Assembly: GCF_017255295.1 (NCBI RefSeq)
Contig: NZ_JAFKDE010000002.1
Coordinates: forward strand, 558,001-622,000
Source: Nitratireductor aquimarinus
Lineage (GTDB): Bacteria; Pseudomonadota; Alphaproteobacteria; Rhizobiales; Rhizobiaceae
Direction: 5' to 3'
DNA length: 64,000 bases
Shown: positions 54,086-64,000 of the stretch, one piece after another
Position numbering within the stretch: position 1 is the stretch's first letter
How the letters are laid out: each line of letters begins with the position of its first letter
Translations under genes and position numbers: made by a program
Notes under the pieces: generated by a model
The model's database searches: none
The model's input: the letters and a program-made list of their open reading frames with translations, nothing else
What the model was told of the DNA's origin: nothing

Positions 54086-55323
54086 GCGAAACTCTGACGA
54101 TTGATCATCTGGGTGCACAGGGCGATGGCGTGGCGGTCACGCCGTCCGGGCCTGTCTATGTGCCGTTTGCGTTACCGGGCGAAGTGGTGGAAGCCGAAGT
54201 GCGCAAGGGGCGCGCCAGCAGGGTGAAGCTCCAGCAGGCCGTGCCGGAACGCGCCGAACCCGTGTGCCGTCATTTCGCCGATTGCGGCGGCTGCGCGGTG
54301 CAGCATCTGGAACAGGAAGCCTATCGCGCCTGGAAGCGCGACAAGGTGGAGCGCGCGCTGCAGGCGCGCGGCATCGATGTGGCGGTGGAGCCGCTTGTCG
54401 CGTGTCCGCCGCAGACGCGCCGCCGCGTGACCTTCACCGCACGGCGTCTGGGCTCGGATATCCTGCTTGGCTTCAACGCCGCGCAGACGCACCGCATCGT
54501 CGTGATCGAGGAATGTCCGGTCGCCACGCCCGGCATCACGGGGGCGCTGGATGATCTGCGGGATCTGGCAAAGGCAATCGCCGCAACGCCAAAACCGTTC
54601 CATATGACGGTGACCGAGACGGTGTCCGGCCTCGACATAGCGGTTGTGGGCGCAGGAAAGCTTGGCGAAAAGCAGCGCCGGGCCGTGGTGGACATGGCGC
54701 TCTCAAAGCAGGTTTCGCGGCTGTCCGCCGATGGCGAGATCATCGTGGAAGGCAACAAGCCGGCCGTGCTCTTCGGCGGTGTGCCGGTGGCGATCCCGCC
54801 GGCCGGCTTTCTGCAGGCGACCGCCGAGGCGGAAAACGCGATGGCCGCACTCGTGGCGGGGTACTTGGAAGGCTGCAAGCATGTTGCCGACCTCTTTGCC
54901 GGCAGCGGCACGTTTGCGCTGCGGCTTGCGCAGAAGGCGCGGGTCTACGCCGCCGAGGGCGATGCAGCAGCGCTTGCAGCACTCGACAATGCCGCACGGC
55001 AGTGGCCGTCGCTCAAGCCGGTGAAGGCGGAAAAGCGCGATCTCTTCCACCGTCCGCTTCTGGTCAAGGAGCTGGCGGATTTCGACGGGCTGGTTTTCGA
55101 TCCTCCCCGCGCGGGTGCGGAGTTCCAGTGCCGGCAGCTTGCCCGCTCGACCGTGCGGCGCATTGCGGCGGTGTCGTGCAATCCGGGCACGCTGGCGCGG
55201 GATCTGGCGATCCTTGTCGAGGGTGGCTATCGCGTCACCAGCGTCACGCCCATCGACCAGTTCCTCTGGTCGCCGCATGTGGAAGCGGTGGCGCTTCTGG
55301 AAAAGAAGCCGCAGCGGCGATAA
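54082..55323 (+). CDS. RlmD/RumA-type RNA m5U methyltransferase
   Basis: 413-residue RNA uracil-C5 methyltransferase. An N-terminal TRAM-like domain (about 1-60) precedes the iron-sulfur site CRHFADCGGC with a further Cys after it. The SAM region is VADLFAGSGTFALRLA (about 270-285). DPPRAGAE and the catalytic VSCNPGTLARDL close the domain. Such enzymes methylate 23S rRNA U1939 or U747, or tRNA; which one is not certain. Translationally coupled to tlyA. Confidence 0.93.
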   Translation: MSETLTIDHLGAQGDGVAVTPSGPVYVPFALPGEVVEAEVRKGRASRVKLQQAVPERAEPVCRHFADCGGCAVQHLEQEAYRAWKRDKVERALQARGIDVAVEPLVACPPQTRRRVTFTARRLGSDILLGFNAAQTHRIVVIEECPVATPGITGALDDLRDLAKAIAATPKPFHMTVTETVSGLDIAVVGAGKLGEKQRRAVVDMALSKQVSRLSADGEIIVEGNKPAVLFGGVPVAIPPAGFLQATAEAENAMAALVAGYLEGCKHVADLFAGSGTFALRLAQKARVYAAEGDAAALAALDNAARQWPSLKPVKAEKRDLFHRPLLVKELADFDGLVFDPPRAGAEFQCRQLARSTVRRIAAVSCNPGTLARDLAILVEGGYRVTSVTPIDQFLWSPHVEAVALLEKKPQRR

Positions 55324-55354
55324 GGCGTTTCCGCCTGACCGCGAAATGTGCTGA

Positions 55355-56053
55355 TCAGCCCTTCAGGAGCATGTCGACATAGGAAGGCACCACGCGGCTT
55401 GCCGGCCCGTGGATCGCCTCGTCGAAATCATCGAACGTGTCGGAGGGCTCGAGATTGAGCTCGATCGTGTGCGCGCCGGAGCGGCCGGCTTCCTGAACGA
55501 ACTGTGCTGCCGGATAGACATTGCCCGACGTGCCGATGGACATGAATAGATCGGCAGCGCGAAGTGCGGTGTAGATGCGTTCCATCTGATAGGGCATCTC
55601 GCCGAACCAGACGACATCCGGGCGCATGTGGCCGACCGCGCCGCAGGAAGGGCAGGGCGTCTCCACCGACATGTCGCCCTGCCAGGCAGTGCGTACCCCG
55701 CAATCGGCGCATAACGCGCTCAGATGTTCGCCATGCATGTGGATCAGGTTGGAGGAGCCCGCCCTTTCATGCAGATCATCGATGTTCTGTGTGACGAGAA
55801 GCACTTCGCCGCTGAACTCGCGTTCCAGCCGGGCGAGTGCGCGGTGCGCATCGTTGGGCTCAAGCCCGGCGATCCTGCGCCGGCGCATATTGTAGAAATC
55901 ATGCACCAGAACCGGATTGGCGGCGAAGCCCTCGGGCGTCGCCACGTCGCGATAGTCGATCTTGGACCACAGACCGTTCCTGTCGCGGAACGTGTCCACG
56001 CCGGATTCGGCGGAGATGCCTGCGCCGGTCAGTATGACGATGCGCTCGAACAT
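55355..56053 (-). CDS. cobB: NAD-dependent protein deacylase (sirtuin)
   Basis: 232-residue sirtuin. The NAD motifs are LTGAGISAESGVDTFR (about 7-22) and TQNIDDLHERAG, the catalytic His is in HMHGEH, and zinc Cys are in CADCG and CPSCG. FYNMRRR contains the Tyr-x2-Arg pair that lets SIRT5-type enzymes accept succinyl and malonyl lysine, so desuccinylation is likely besides deacetylation. ATG 56053 starts 2 bp beyond the tldD stop, so the two genes are coupled. Confidence 0.94.
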   Translation of the reverse strand: MFERIVILTGAGISAESGVDTFRDRNGLWSKIDYRDVATPEGFAANPVLVHDFYNMRRRRIAGLEPNDAHRALARLEREFSGEVLLVTQNIDDLHERAGSSNLIHMHGEHLSALCADCGVRTAWQGDMSVETPCPSCGAVGHMRPDVVWFGEMPYQMERIYTALRAADLFMSIGTSGNVYPAAQFVQEAGRSGAHTIELNLEPSDTFDDFDEAIHGPASRVVPSYVDMLLKG

Positions 56054-56055
56054 GA

Positions 56056-57474
56056 TCAGGTCTGCGTGCCGCCCACGGTCATCTGGTCCATACGCAGATG
56101 CGGCTGGCCGACGCCCACGGGCACGCCCTGTCCGGCCTTGCCGCACATGCCGATGCCATTGTCGAGGCTCATGTCGTTGCCGACCATGGAAACGCGGTGC
56201 ATGGCGTCCGGGCCATTGCCGATCAGCATGGCGCCCTTCACCGGCTGGGTCACCTTGCCGTCTTCGATCATGTAGGCCTCGGTGCAGCCGAACACGAACT
56301 TGCCGGATGTGATGTCCACCTGACCGCCGCCGAAGGAAACGGCGTAGATGCCTTTCTTCACAGAGGCGATGATTTCCTCGGGCGTCTTGTCGCCGCTGGT
56401 CATGTAGGTGTTGGTCATGCGCGGCATGGGCTCATGCGCATAGGATTCGCGCCGGCCATTGCCGGTGGCCGCCATGCCCATGAGGCGGGCGTTCTGGCGG
56501 TCCTGCATGTAGCCGACCAGCTTGCCGTCCTCGATCAGCACGTTGCGTCCGGTGGGCGTGCCTTCATCGTCGATGGTGAGGGAGCCGCGCCGTTCCGAAA
56601 TCGTGCCGTCATCCACCACGGTCACGCCACGGGCGGCAACCTGTTCGCCCAGAAGCCCGGCGAAAGCGGAGGTTTTCTTGCGGTTGAAGTCGCCTTCGAG
56701 CCCGTGGCCAACGGCCTCGTGCAGCATCACGCCCGGCCAGCCATTGGCGAGCACGATGTCGAACGTGCCGGCAGGCGAGGGGACGGCCTCAAGATTGACG
56801 AGCGCCTGACGCAGCGCCTCGCTGGCGGCGAACTGCCAGGAATCTTCTGCAAGGAATTCGCCAAAGCTCTTGCGTCCGCCCATGCCGTAGGAGCCGGTCT
56901 CCTGCCGGTCGCCATCGCCGACCATGACAGACACATTGACCCGGACGAGAGGGCGGATATCGCGCGCGATCTGGCCGTCGGCGCGCAGAATTTCCACATG
57001 CTGCCAGGAGGCGGCAAGCGAGGCCGAGACCTGGCGCACGCGCGCATCCTTTGCCCGCAACCAGCCGTCGATTTCCTGCAAAAGCTTCGCTTTTTCCTCG
57101 AAACCGGGCGAAACGATCGGATTTTCGTCACCGTAAAGCCGCTGATTCGTCCCGGCGGGGGCGGCGGCCAGTTTTCCGGAATAACCGTCCTTGACGGTGG
57201 AAACGGCATCGGCGGCGCGGCGCAGGGCCGCTTCCGACAATTCGCTCGAATGCGCGTAGCCCGAAGCCTCGCCGGCGACGGCCCGCAGGCCAAAGCCCTG
57301 ATCGGTGTTGAAATTGGCGGTTTTCAGCCTACCATCATCGAAGACGAGCGCTTCTCCTTCCCGGTATTCGAGAAAGAGCTCCCCGTCATCCGCGCCGCGG
57401 ATCGTGTCGGAAACGAGAGATTTGAGTCGTTCGGCCGAGCAGTCGAACGCATCAAGCAGCGATTTGGCGGTCAT
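56056..57474 (-). CDS. tldD: Metalloprotease TldD
   Basis: 472-residue TldD subunit. The zinc motif is HEAVGHGLEGD (about 252-262), and the ending contains VCGKAGQGVPVG-like GMCGKAGQGVPVGVGQP typical of TldD. TldD normally works with TldE (PmbA), which is not in this window; the pair matures peptides and degrades unfolded ones. ATG 57474 is preferred over 57504 because only it has a purine-rich site (AGGATA) upstream. Confidence 0.95.
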   Translation of the reverse strand: MTAKSLLDAFDCSAERLKSLVSDTIRGADDGELFLEYREGEALVFDDGRLKTANFNTDQGFGLRAVAGEASGYAHSSELSEAALRRAADAVSTVKDGYSGKLAAAPAGTNQRLYGDENPIVSPGFEEKAKLLQEIDGWLRAKDARVRQVSASLAASWQHVEILRADGQIARDIRPLVRVNVSVMVGDGDRQETGSYGMGGRKSFGEFLAEDSWQFAASEALRQALVNLEAVPSPAGTFDIVLANGWPGVMLHEAVGHGLEGDFNRKKTSAFAGLLGEQVAARGVTVVDDGTISERRGSLTIDDEGTPTGRNVLIEDGKLVGYMQDRQNARLMGMAATGNGRRESYAHEPMPRMTNTYMTSGDKTPEEIIASVKKGIYAVSFGGGQVDITSGKFVFGCTEAYMIEDGKVTQPVKGAMLIGNGPDAMHRVSMVGNDMSLDNGIGMCGKAGQGVPVGVGQPHLRMDQMTVGGTQT

Positions 57475-57569
57475 GAACAATATCCTGTCGAAACTCTCTT
57501 CCATTTAGGGAAGAGAGCGCGTGCAATCCAGTGGTGATCCGGCAGCGGTTCAGACAGGCGGTCGTGAGA

Positions 57570-58076
57570 TTACTTCGGCAGGGCGTCGAAACCGGCGGCA
57601 AAACCGTTCAGATCGACGGGAATGCCAATGCCTTCCTCCGGGGTCTGGAAGACGATGAAGGTGGCCGACTGACCGGACTTGAAGGTCTCGACGAGCTGAT
57701 CCTCAAGGATCACCTCGGCGTAGCAGCCGTCCTGGAAGCAGCGCACGAAATAGGCGCGACCGATGTCCTTGCCGTCCACATTGAGACCAAGCCCGTTGGG
57801 AAGGAGGACGCCAAGCGGCGCAAGAACGCGCAGGATCTCCGCCTTTCCGTCGGCGGTGCGCAGAACAACGACCGAAAGCCCCATCTCGGGACGATCTTCG
57901 GCAACCACGTTCTGCATCATGGCGCACTGTTCGCTGGAAGCGCCGGCCGGCGTGTCGCAGAGGATAGACCACGCGCCATGGGTGGAGCGCACCGTTCCGC
58001 TTTGCTGGGCCTGAGCGCCCAGTACGGGAAAGACGGTCATCGCGAGCGCTGCCGCGGCGCATTTGAGGAAGGACAT
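57570..58076 (-). CDS. Invasion-associated locus B family protein
   Basis: 168-residue periplasmic protein with a signal peptide (MSFLKCAAAALAMTVFPVLGAQAQ). The mature domain has the IalB pattern: HGAWSILCDTPAG, CAMMQNV, LGVLLPNGLGLNVDGKDIGRAYFVRCFQDGCYAE in two blocks, and FVFQTPEEGIGIPVDLNGF. Four Cys are positioned for disulfides. Named from Bartonella, the family is widespread in non-pathogenic rhizobia, with unknown biochemical role. ATG 58076 has AGGA at good spacing; ATG 58082 is too close to it. Confidence 0.92.
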   Translation of the reverse strand: MSFLKCAAAALAMTVFPVLGAQAQQSGTVRSTHGAWSILCDTPAGASSEQCAMMQNVVAEDRPEMGLSVVVLRTADGKAEILRVLAPLGVLLPNGLGLNVDGKDIGRAYFVRCFQDGCYAEVILEDQLVETFKSGQSATFIVFQTPEEGIGIPVDLNGFAAGFDALPK

Positions 58077-58082
58077 ACTCAT

Positions 58083-58435
58083 TGTTCCTGGCTCCCGTAC
58101 GAATCAGGACAATTTATCCTGCGTTTGCAGTTGGCGAAAAGGGACTGTGTCAGCAAAGATTGGGATAACCTGTTTATGCGGGGACAAAGAAAACAATTGC
58201 GTATGATTCCGACGGAAATGGGACGCTTGGACGCTTTGTGGTATTGCACTTTGATGAAGGACGGCGCTATGAGCCTGCCGATGGGGGTGCAAAAATGCCG
58301 CACGTGGCATTTCGCGCCCGCCTTGCGGTTCAAATAAGAGTATGTTTTGAACGCGCCTATAAAAAGCCAGAATTCCCTTTGCGGCAAAATCGAACGGTCG
58401 GTTTTGTCGTGTCGCCACGGGAGATGACGAGGGTT
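58083..58435. other. Divergent promoter region between ialB and coxB
   Basis: These roughly 350 bases must hold promoters for ialB (minus) and the oxidase operon (plus). An inverted repeat AAATGCC/GGCATTT (58293-58299, 58306-58312) encloses GCACGT and looks like an operator or RNA hairpin. TATAAA occurs at 58358-58363 without a convincing -35. No small ORF is supported. Confidence 0.5.
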
Positions 58436-59296
58436 ATGAAGAATATCGCTGTTGGCCTTGCCACTCTGCCGTTTCTCGCCACGGGCGCCGTTGCTGCGCA
58501 ACCCGAGCCCTGGCAGATGCGCTTTCAACCCGCCGCCACCGGCATCATGCGGGAGATCACCTGGTTCGAGGAATACACTCTGTGGTTCATCGTACCGATC
58601 ACCATCCTTGTCACGCTGCTGCTGGCCTGGTGCATTGTGCGTTTCCGCGCAAAAGCCAATCCGACGCCGTCGCGGACCAGCCACAACACGCTGATCGAGG
58701 TCGTCTGGACTGTCGGCCCCGTGATCGTGCTCCTGTTCCTCGCGGTCCCGTCCTTCCAGCTTCTGACGGCGCAGTACACGCCCAAGGAAGAGCCGGCCAT
58801 CACCATCAAGGCGACCGGCGTCCAGTGGTACTGGGATTACGAATACCAGCTCGAAGAGCCGCTTTCCTTCAGCTCGCTGATGCTGAAAGAAGACGAGCGC
58901 GCTTCGGCAGGCAAGGAAGACAAGGCGGAATATCCGCGTCTTCTGGCAGTCGACAATGAGATCGTCGTTCCGGTGGACACCACCGTTCGCGTTCTCGTGA
59001 CGGCCAGCGATGTGATCCACGCCTTTGCCATGCCGGCCTTTGGCGTCAAGGTCGATGCGGTTCCCGGCCGTATCAACGAGACCTGGTTCAAGGCTGAAAA
59101 AGAAGGCCTTTATTACGGTCAGTGTTCCGAGCTTTGCGGCAAGGACCATGCCTACATGCCGATCGCCATCCGCGTCGTGGCGCAAGACCAATATGACACC
59201 TGGGTTGCAGCAGCAGGCGAGGATCTCGCCGGCGCCAATAAGGCGCTGATGGCTGCAGTCGAGGGCAATACGAAAGTTGCGTCTGCAGGCGAATGA
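58436..59296 (+). CDS. coxB: Cytochrome c oxidase subunit II
   Basis: 286-residue aa3-type oxidase subunit that receives electrons from cytochrome c. A signal peptide (about 1-22) is followed by two transmembrane helices (about 45-65 and 85-105) and the CuA domain, with VQWYWDYEY and the CuA ligands in YYGQCSELCGKDHAYMP (Cys, Glu, Cys, His, Met). ATG 58436 is chosen because it places the signal peptide at the start. First gene of the oxidase operon. Confidence 0.96.
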   Translation: MKNIAVGLATLPFLATGAVAAQPEPWQMRFQPAATGIMREITWFEEYTLWFIVPITILVTLLLAWCIVRFRAKANPTPSRTSHNTLIEVVWTVGPVIVLLFLAVPSFQLLTAQYTPKEEPAITIKATGVQWYWDYEYQLEEPLSFSSLMLKEDERASAGKEDKAEYPRLLAVDNEIVVPVDTTVRVLVTASDVIHAFAMPAFGVKVDAVPGRINETWFKAEKEGLYYGQCSELCGKDHAYMPIAIRVVAQDQYDTWVAAAGEDLAGANKALMAAVEGNTKVASAGE

Positions 59297-59331
59297 GCCG
59301 GCAGACGTCCAGAGAGGAAATGGAGCGGTAG

Positions 59332-60987
<1,656 letters not shown>

Positions 60988-61012
60988 TCGCAGGCAGTTC
61001 GTAACGGGTAAA

Positions 61013-61049
61013 GGCTGCGCGGCCTTCCGCAGAGACGGGCCGCGCAGCC
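61013..61049 (+). other. Perfect 12-bp hairpin between ctaD and ctaB
   Basis: GGCTGCGCGGCC (61013-61024) pairs with GGCCGCGCAGCC (61038-61049) around a 13-nt loop. No T-run follows, so it is not a classical terminator; a 3' stabiliser of coxB-ctaD mRNA or a processing site is more likely. It ends 24 bp before the ctaB start. Confidence 0.65.
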
Positions 61050-61073
61050 GAATTAATGAAACAAGGGCACGAC

Positions 61074-62012
61074 ATGGCGCTGGTTGACCAAGAGCAGATG
61101 GAAGACACGGCTTACCGCCTTTCCGAGGCGGCGCCGGGCGATTTCATTGCGCTGTTGAAGCCGCGCGTCATGTCCCTTGTGGTGTTCACCGCCTTTGTCG
61201 GTCTGGCCATGGCGCCGGGCGTTACCAACCCGCTGCTGGCGGTGATCTCCATCGCCGCAATCGCGGTTGGAGCCGGCGCATCGGGCGCGCTGAACATGTG
61301 GTACGACGCCGATATCGACGCCGTCATGGGGCGCACCGCGCGCCGCCCGGTTCCGGCCGGCCGCGTGACGGCGGGCGAGGCGCTTGGCTTCGGTCTGGTG
61401 CTCTCCGCATTTTCGGTGGCCACGCTCGGCCTGATGGCCAACTGGACGGCAGCGGCGCTGCTGGCCTTCACGATTTTCTTCTATGCCGTGGTCTACACGA
61501 TGTGGCTGAAGCGCTCGACGCCGCAGAACATCGTCATCGGTGGCGCTGCAGGCGCGCTGCCGCCGGTTGTGGGCTGGGCTGCCGTGACCGGTACGGTCAG
61601 CATGGAAAGCCTCGTGCTTTTCCTCATCATCTTCCTCTGGACGCCGCCGCATTTCTGGGCGCTGGCCCTGTTCAAGTCCGGTGACTATGAGCGGGCGGGC
61701 ATTCCCATGTTGCCCAATGTTGCGGGACATGCGGCGACCAAGAAACAGATCTTCATTTACGCCCTGCTTCTGGCCGTGAGCGGTCTCCTGCCGGTGGTCG
61801 CCGGCTTTGCGACCCTCGTCTACGGGGTCGTGGCTGCCGTTCTGGGCGTGGGCTTTGTGTGGTATTCCTGGCAGGTGCTGCGGATGCCGGAGAGCGACAC
61901 GGCCATGAAGCCCGCCAAGGCGCTGTTCGGCTACTCGCTCCTGTATCTTTTCGTGCTGTTTACGGCACTTCTGGTCGACCGGCTGCTCGTCAGCCTCGGC
62001 CTGGTTTTCTGA
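61074..62012 (+). CDS. ctaB: Heme O synthase (protoheme IX farnesyltransferase)
   Basis: 312-residue membrane prenyltransferase adding farnesyl to heme B on the way to heme A for subunit I. It shows [18 protein letters not shown] at the start, the aspartate motif [21 protein letters not shown] (in overlapping parts) and [12 protein letters not shown]. Nine hydrophobic helices are visible. ATG 61074 is preferred, with AAGGG 6 nt upstream; ATG 61056 is an alternative. It uses farnesyl diphosphate from the MEP branch. Confidence 0.96.
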   Translation: MALVDQEQMEDTAYRLSEAAPGDFIALLKPRVMSLVVFTAFVGLAMAPGVTNPLLAVISIAAIAVGAGASGALNMWYDADIDAVMGRTARRPVPAGRVTAGEALGFGLVLSAFSVATLGLMANWTAAALLAFTIFFYAVVYTMWLKRSTPQNIVIGGAAGALPPVVGWAAVTGTVSMESLVLFLIIFLWTPPHFWALALFKSGDYERAGIPMLPNVAGHAATKKQIFIYALLLAVSGLLPVVAGFATLVYGVVAAVLGVGFVWYSWQVLRMPESDTAMKPAKALFGYSLLYLFVLFTALLVDRLLVSLGLVF

Positions 62013-62022
62013 GGTGGCTTTG

Positions 62023-62178
62023 ATGGACAAGGATTTCGTCAAACCGACCGAAGCTCAGCTGAAGGCGCGCCGCAAGCGCTCCGTCGCGCTTGCCATTGCG
62101 CTCGCTGCTTTCGTCGTCATCGTCTATATCGGCAGCCTGGCCAAGATCGGACCCGGCCTGTTCGAGCGCGGCATGTAG
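62023..62178 (+). CDS. CoxF-like small membrane protein
   Basis: 51-residue ORF beginning MDKDFVKPTEAQLKARRKRS, with one transmembrane helix (about 22-41, VALAIALAAFVVIVYIGSL) and ending GPGLFERGM. GAGG precedes the ATG. It fills the gap exactly between ctaB and ctaG, where alphaproteobacterial cox operons carry a short coxF-type gene. A role in oxidase assembly or stability is inferred from position only. Confidence 0.75.
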   Translation: MDKDFVKPTEAQLKARRKRSVALAIALAAFVVIVYIGSLAKIGPGLFERGM

Positions 62179-62185
62179 GTGTGAC

Positions 62186-62800
62186 ATGAGCAGCGAAACC
62201 ACGGACCGGGAAAAGAAGGCGGGCAACCGCAACCGCACGGCAGCGATCGTATGCTGCGCGGTCGTTGGCGGCATGGTGGGCATGGCCTACGCAGCCGTGC
62301 CGCTCTACCAGCTTTTCTGTCAGGTGACGGGCTACGGGGGTACGACGCAGCGCGTCGAGCAGTATTCCGACACCATTCTGGACCGGACGATCACGGTGCG
62401 TTTCGACGCAAACACCAATGGTGTGCCGTGGGAGTTCAAGCCGGTGCAGCGCGACATCACGCTGCGTCTGGGCGAAACGAAGCAGATTTCCTACGTTTCG
62501 CGCAATCTGGCTGACTACCCCACCTGGGGCACGGCGACGTTCAATGTGTCGCCGCCGCAGGCGGGCGCTTATTTCAACAAGGTTGAGTGCTTCTGCTTTA
62601 CCGAACAGGAGTTGCAACCCGGCGAGTCCTATGACATGCCGGTCGTGTTCTTTGTCGACCCGGAGATCGTCAACGTGCCCGAACTTAAAGACCTTAAAAC
62701 AATTACGCTTTCCTACACATTCTTCCCGCTTGAGAAGAAGGCGCCGGTCGTTGCCGCGCCCAAAACAAACACCAATCAGAACGAAAATCTCGGGGGCTGA
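62186..62800 (+). CDS. ctaG: Cytochrome c oxidase assembly protein CtaG (Cox11)
   Basis: 204-residue copper chaperone that inserts CuB into subunit I. One N-terminal membrane helix (about 20-40) is followed by VPLYQLFCQVTGYGG and a periplasmic immunoglobulin-like domain. The copper-binding motif CFCF lies in KVECFCFTEQ, and DMPVVFFVDPEI follows. ATG 62186 is 7 bp past the preceding small ORF. The next gene (subunit III) starts 1 bp after its stop. Confidence 0.96.
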   Translation: MSSETTDREKKAGNRNRTAAIVCCAVVGGMVGMAYAAVPLYQLFCQVTGYGGTTQRVEQYSDTILDRTITVRFDANTNGVPWEFKPVQRDITLRLGETKQISYVSRNLADYPTWGTATFNVSPPQAGAYFNKVECFCFTEQELQPGESYDMPVVFFVDPEIVNVPELKDLKTITLSYTFFPLEKKAPVVAAPKTNTNQNENLGG

Positions 62801-62801
62801 C

Positions 62802-63686
62802 ATGGCCGACGCGCACGCAAAACATCATGACTATCACATCATCGATCCCAGCCCGTGGCCCTTCTTGGGTTCGCTGGGCGCCCTGGTCATGTCCATCGGC
62901 GGCATCGCCTGGATGAAGGCCCTGAACGGGACCGATTTCACGATCTTCGGCTTCGATCTCGCCGCAAGCAATTACTGGCTGTTCCTGATCGGCCTCTTCA
63001 TCGTGCTCTTCACCATGTATTCGTGGTGGGCGGACACGATCCAGGAGGGCCGCGAGGGCCATCACACGCGTGTTGTGGCGCTTCACCTGCGCTACGGCAT
63101 GATCATGTTCATCGCTTCGGAGCTGATGTTCTTCGTGGCATGGTTCTGGGCGTTCTTCGACGCCAGCCTGTTCCCGGGCGAGCTGGTTCAGGAGACGCGC
63201 GCCGAATTCACCGGCGGAACCTGGCCGCCCGTCGGAGTCGAGGTTCTCGATCCCTTCCACCTGCCGCTGTACAACACGATCATTCTGCTGCTTTCGGGCA
63301 CGACGGCGACCTGGGCGCACCACGCCCTGCTCGAGAATGACCGCAAGGGCCTCGTCTGGGGGCTGGCGCTGACCGTTGCGCTCGGCGTTCTCTTCTCCGC
63401 CGTGCAGATCTACGAGTACATGCACGCACCGTTCGCGTTCGCCGATTCCATCTATGGCGCGACCTTCTACATGGCGACCGGCTTCCACGGCTTCCACGTG
63501 TTCATCGGCACGATCTTCCTGCTGGTGTGCCTGCTGCGCGCAATGGCCGGCGACTTCTCGCCCGAGCGCCACTTCGCTTTCGAGGCGGCTGCCTGGTACT
63601 GGCACTTCGTTGACGTTGTCTGGCTGTTCCTCTTCGTCTTCATCTATGTCTGGGCCTCTTCGGGCGCGACGATCGCACATATGTAA
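62802..63686 (+). CDS. ctaE: Cytochrome c oxidase subunit III
   Basis: 294-residue membrane subunit with seven helices stabilising the oxidase core. It shows HHDYHIIDPSPWPFLGS at the N-terminus, SELMFFVAWFWAFFDASL (lipid-binding region), ETRAEFTGGTWPP, and YWHFVDVVWLFLFVFIY at the end. It is the last structural gene, with a terminator 25 bp downstream. Confidence 0.97.
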   Translation: MADAHAKHHDYHIIDPSPWPFLGSLGALVMSIGGIAWMKALNGTDFTIFGFDLAASNYWLFLIGLFIVLFTMYSWWADTIQEGREGHHTRVVALHLRYGMIMFIASELMFFVAWFWAFFDASLFPGELVQETRAEFTGGTWPPVGVEVLDPFHLPLYNTIILLLSGTTATWAHHALLENDRKGLVWGLALTVALGVLFSAVQIYEYMHAPFAFADSIYGATFYMATGFHGFHVFIGTIFLLVCLLRAMAGDFSPERHFAFEAAAWYWHFVDVVWLFLFVFIYVWASSGATIAHM

Positions 63687-63710
63687 TCCCGCCCAGTGGG
63701 GGAACATGGA

Positions 63711-63743
63711 AACGGCCGGGGAGACCCGGCCGTTTTCTTTTTT
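63711..63743 (+). terminator. Intrinsic terminator of the oxidase operon
   Basis: AACGGCCGGG (63711-63720) pairs perfectly with CCCGGCCGTT (63725-63734) around GAGA, followed by TTCTTTTTT. Confidence 0.92.
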
Positions 63744-63884
63744 GGGGCGCAATTTGCCTGTAGCGGTGAAACCCTTCGCGCTGCGACAGGGCGAGGCGTC
63801 GACCCGACCGGGCCGACTGTGTTAAGCGGCTTTATCAAACGCCCATCCGCGATGGGGCGGGGCTGCAATCCGGATTGGATGTGA

Positions 63885-64000
63885 ATGACGGTGCCTGAGA
63901 ACAATGAGCGTGGCGACGAACCTGTCGTCGACAAGGCCATCTGGCCACCGGTCGATCCCGTGAGTGCGGGGCTCGGCGGACGGTGTCCGCGGTGCGGGGA
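63885..64000 (+). CDS. DUF983 family protein, 5' part only
   Basis: The frame opens at ATG 63885 and runs off the window after 38 codons. It reads VDKAIWPPVDPVSAGLGGRCPRCG, in which RCPRCG is the N-terminal CxxC knuckle of DUF983 membrane proteins. In rhizobia a DUF983 gene commonly follows the subunit III gene and precedes SURF1. The start could also be GTG 63891. Confidence 0.75.
   Translation, partial: MTVPENNERGDEPVVDKAIWPPVDPVSAGLGGRCPRCG

Overview
This 64 kb window looks like a chromosomal housekeeping segment of an alphaproteobacterium of the order Hyphomicrobiales (Rhizobiales), most likely close to Phyllobacteriaceae-type genera. The reasons are: an F0-only ATP synthase operon with paired b and b' subunits; a coxB-ctaD-ctaB-(small CoxF-like ORF)-ctaG-ctaE-DUF983 oxidase operon; two-subunit glycyl-tRNA synthetase; DUF6101, DUF1344 and IalB-type proteins; a GAAC-N7-GAAC SOS box; GC-rich codon use; and a short dispersed palindrome of a kind I remember from rhizobial genomes. 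The genus is inference; no rRNA or tRNA gene was seen. I saw no prophage, insertion sequence or CRISPR array.

Layout. 0.1-2.5 kb: a glycine-zipper lipoprotein and a BCCT betaine/choline-type transporter. 2.5-3.6 kb: a small HigB/HigA-like toxin-antitoxin unit with its own promoter and operator, lying between two 30-bp near-identical terminator repeats. 3.6-8.3 kb: polysaccharide deacetylase, YfgM-like TPR protein, Der GTPase and a SleB-type cell wall hydrolase. 8.4-11.2 kb: atpI-atpB-atpE-b'-b with a clear housekeeping promoter. 11.3-18.7 kb: TetR/NnrU divergent pair, RNase HII, an apparently SOS-linked radical SAM protein, moaB-ispE, S49 peptidase, a methyltransferase and a DUF2007 protein. 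18.9-30.0 kb: polyprenyl diphosphate synthase, a TPR-LysM protein, glyQ and glyS, Sua5-type tsaC, and an FAD-linked 2-hydroxyacid dehydrogenase.

30.0-31.6 kb holds two small-multidrug-resistance genes and a MarR regulator that share a 16-bp operator motif. 31.9-34.9 kb has DUF6101, ubiA and purD. 34.9-40.2 kb is the most accessory-looking block: an Lrp-type regulator and a CPT-like kinase diverge from a PLP ammonia-lyase, an amino-acid-type ABC binding protein, an FAD amine/amino acid oxidase and an ABC permease, with no ATPase gene. This looks like an uptake and breakdown module for an unidentified amino compound.

40.2-57.5 kb returns to core metabolism: acyl-CoA dehydrogenase and enoyl-CoA hydratase, pdxH, a DnaJ-class protein, fabI, aroC, ribB with a degenerate RibA-like domain, a histone-deacetylase-like hydrolase, xseB, dxs, tlyA, an RlmD-type methyltransferase, cobB and tldD. 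The window ends with ialB diverging from the cytochrome c oxidase operon, and the first 38 codons of a DUF983 gene. ispE and dxs (isoprenoid precursors), the polyprenyl synthase, ubiA and ctaB (prenyl chains for quinone and heme O), and the oxidase and ATP synthase genes together cover much of aerobic respiration.

The least explained elements are the ATPase-less transport/catabolic module, the MarR/SMR operator system, the repeat-flanked TA unit and the SOS-boxed radical SAM gene. I found no clearly unprecedented system.
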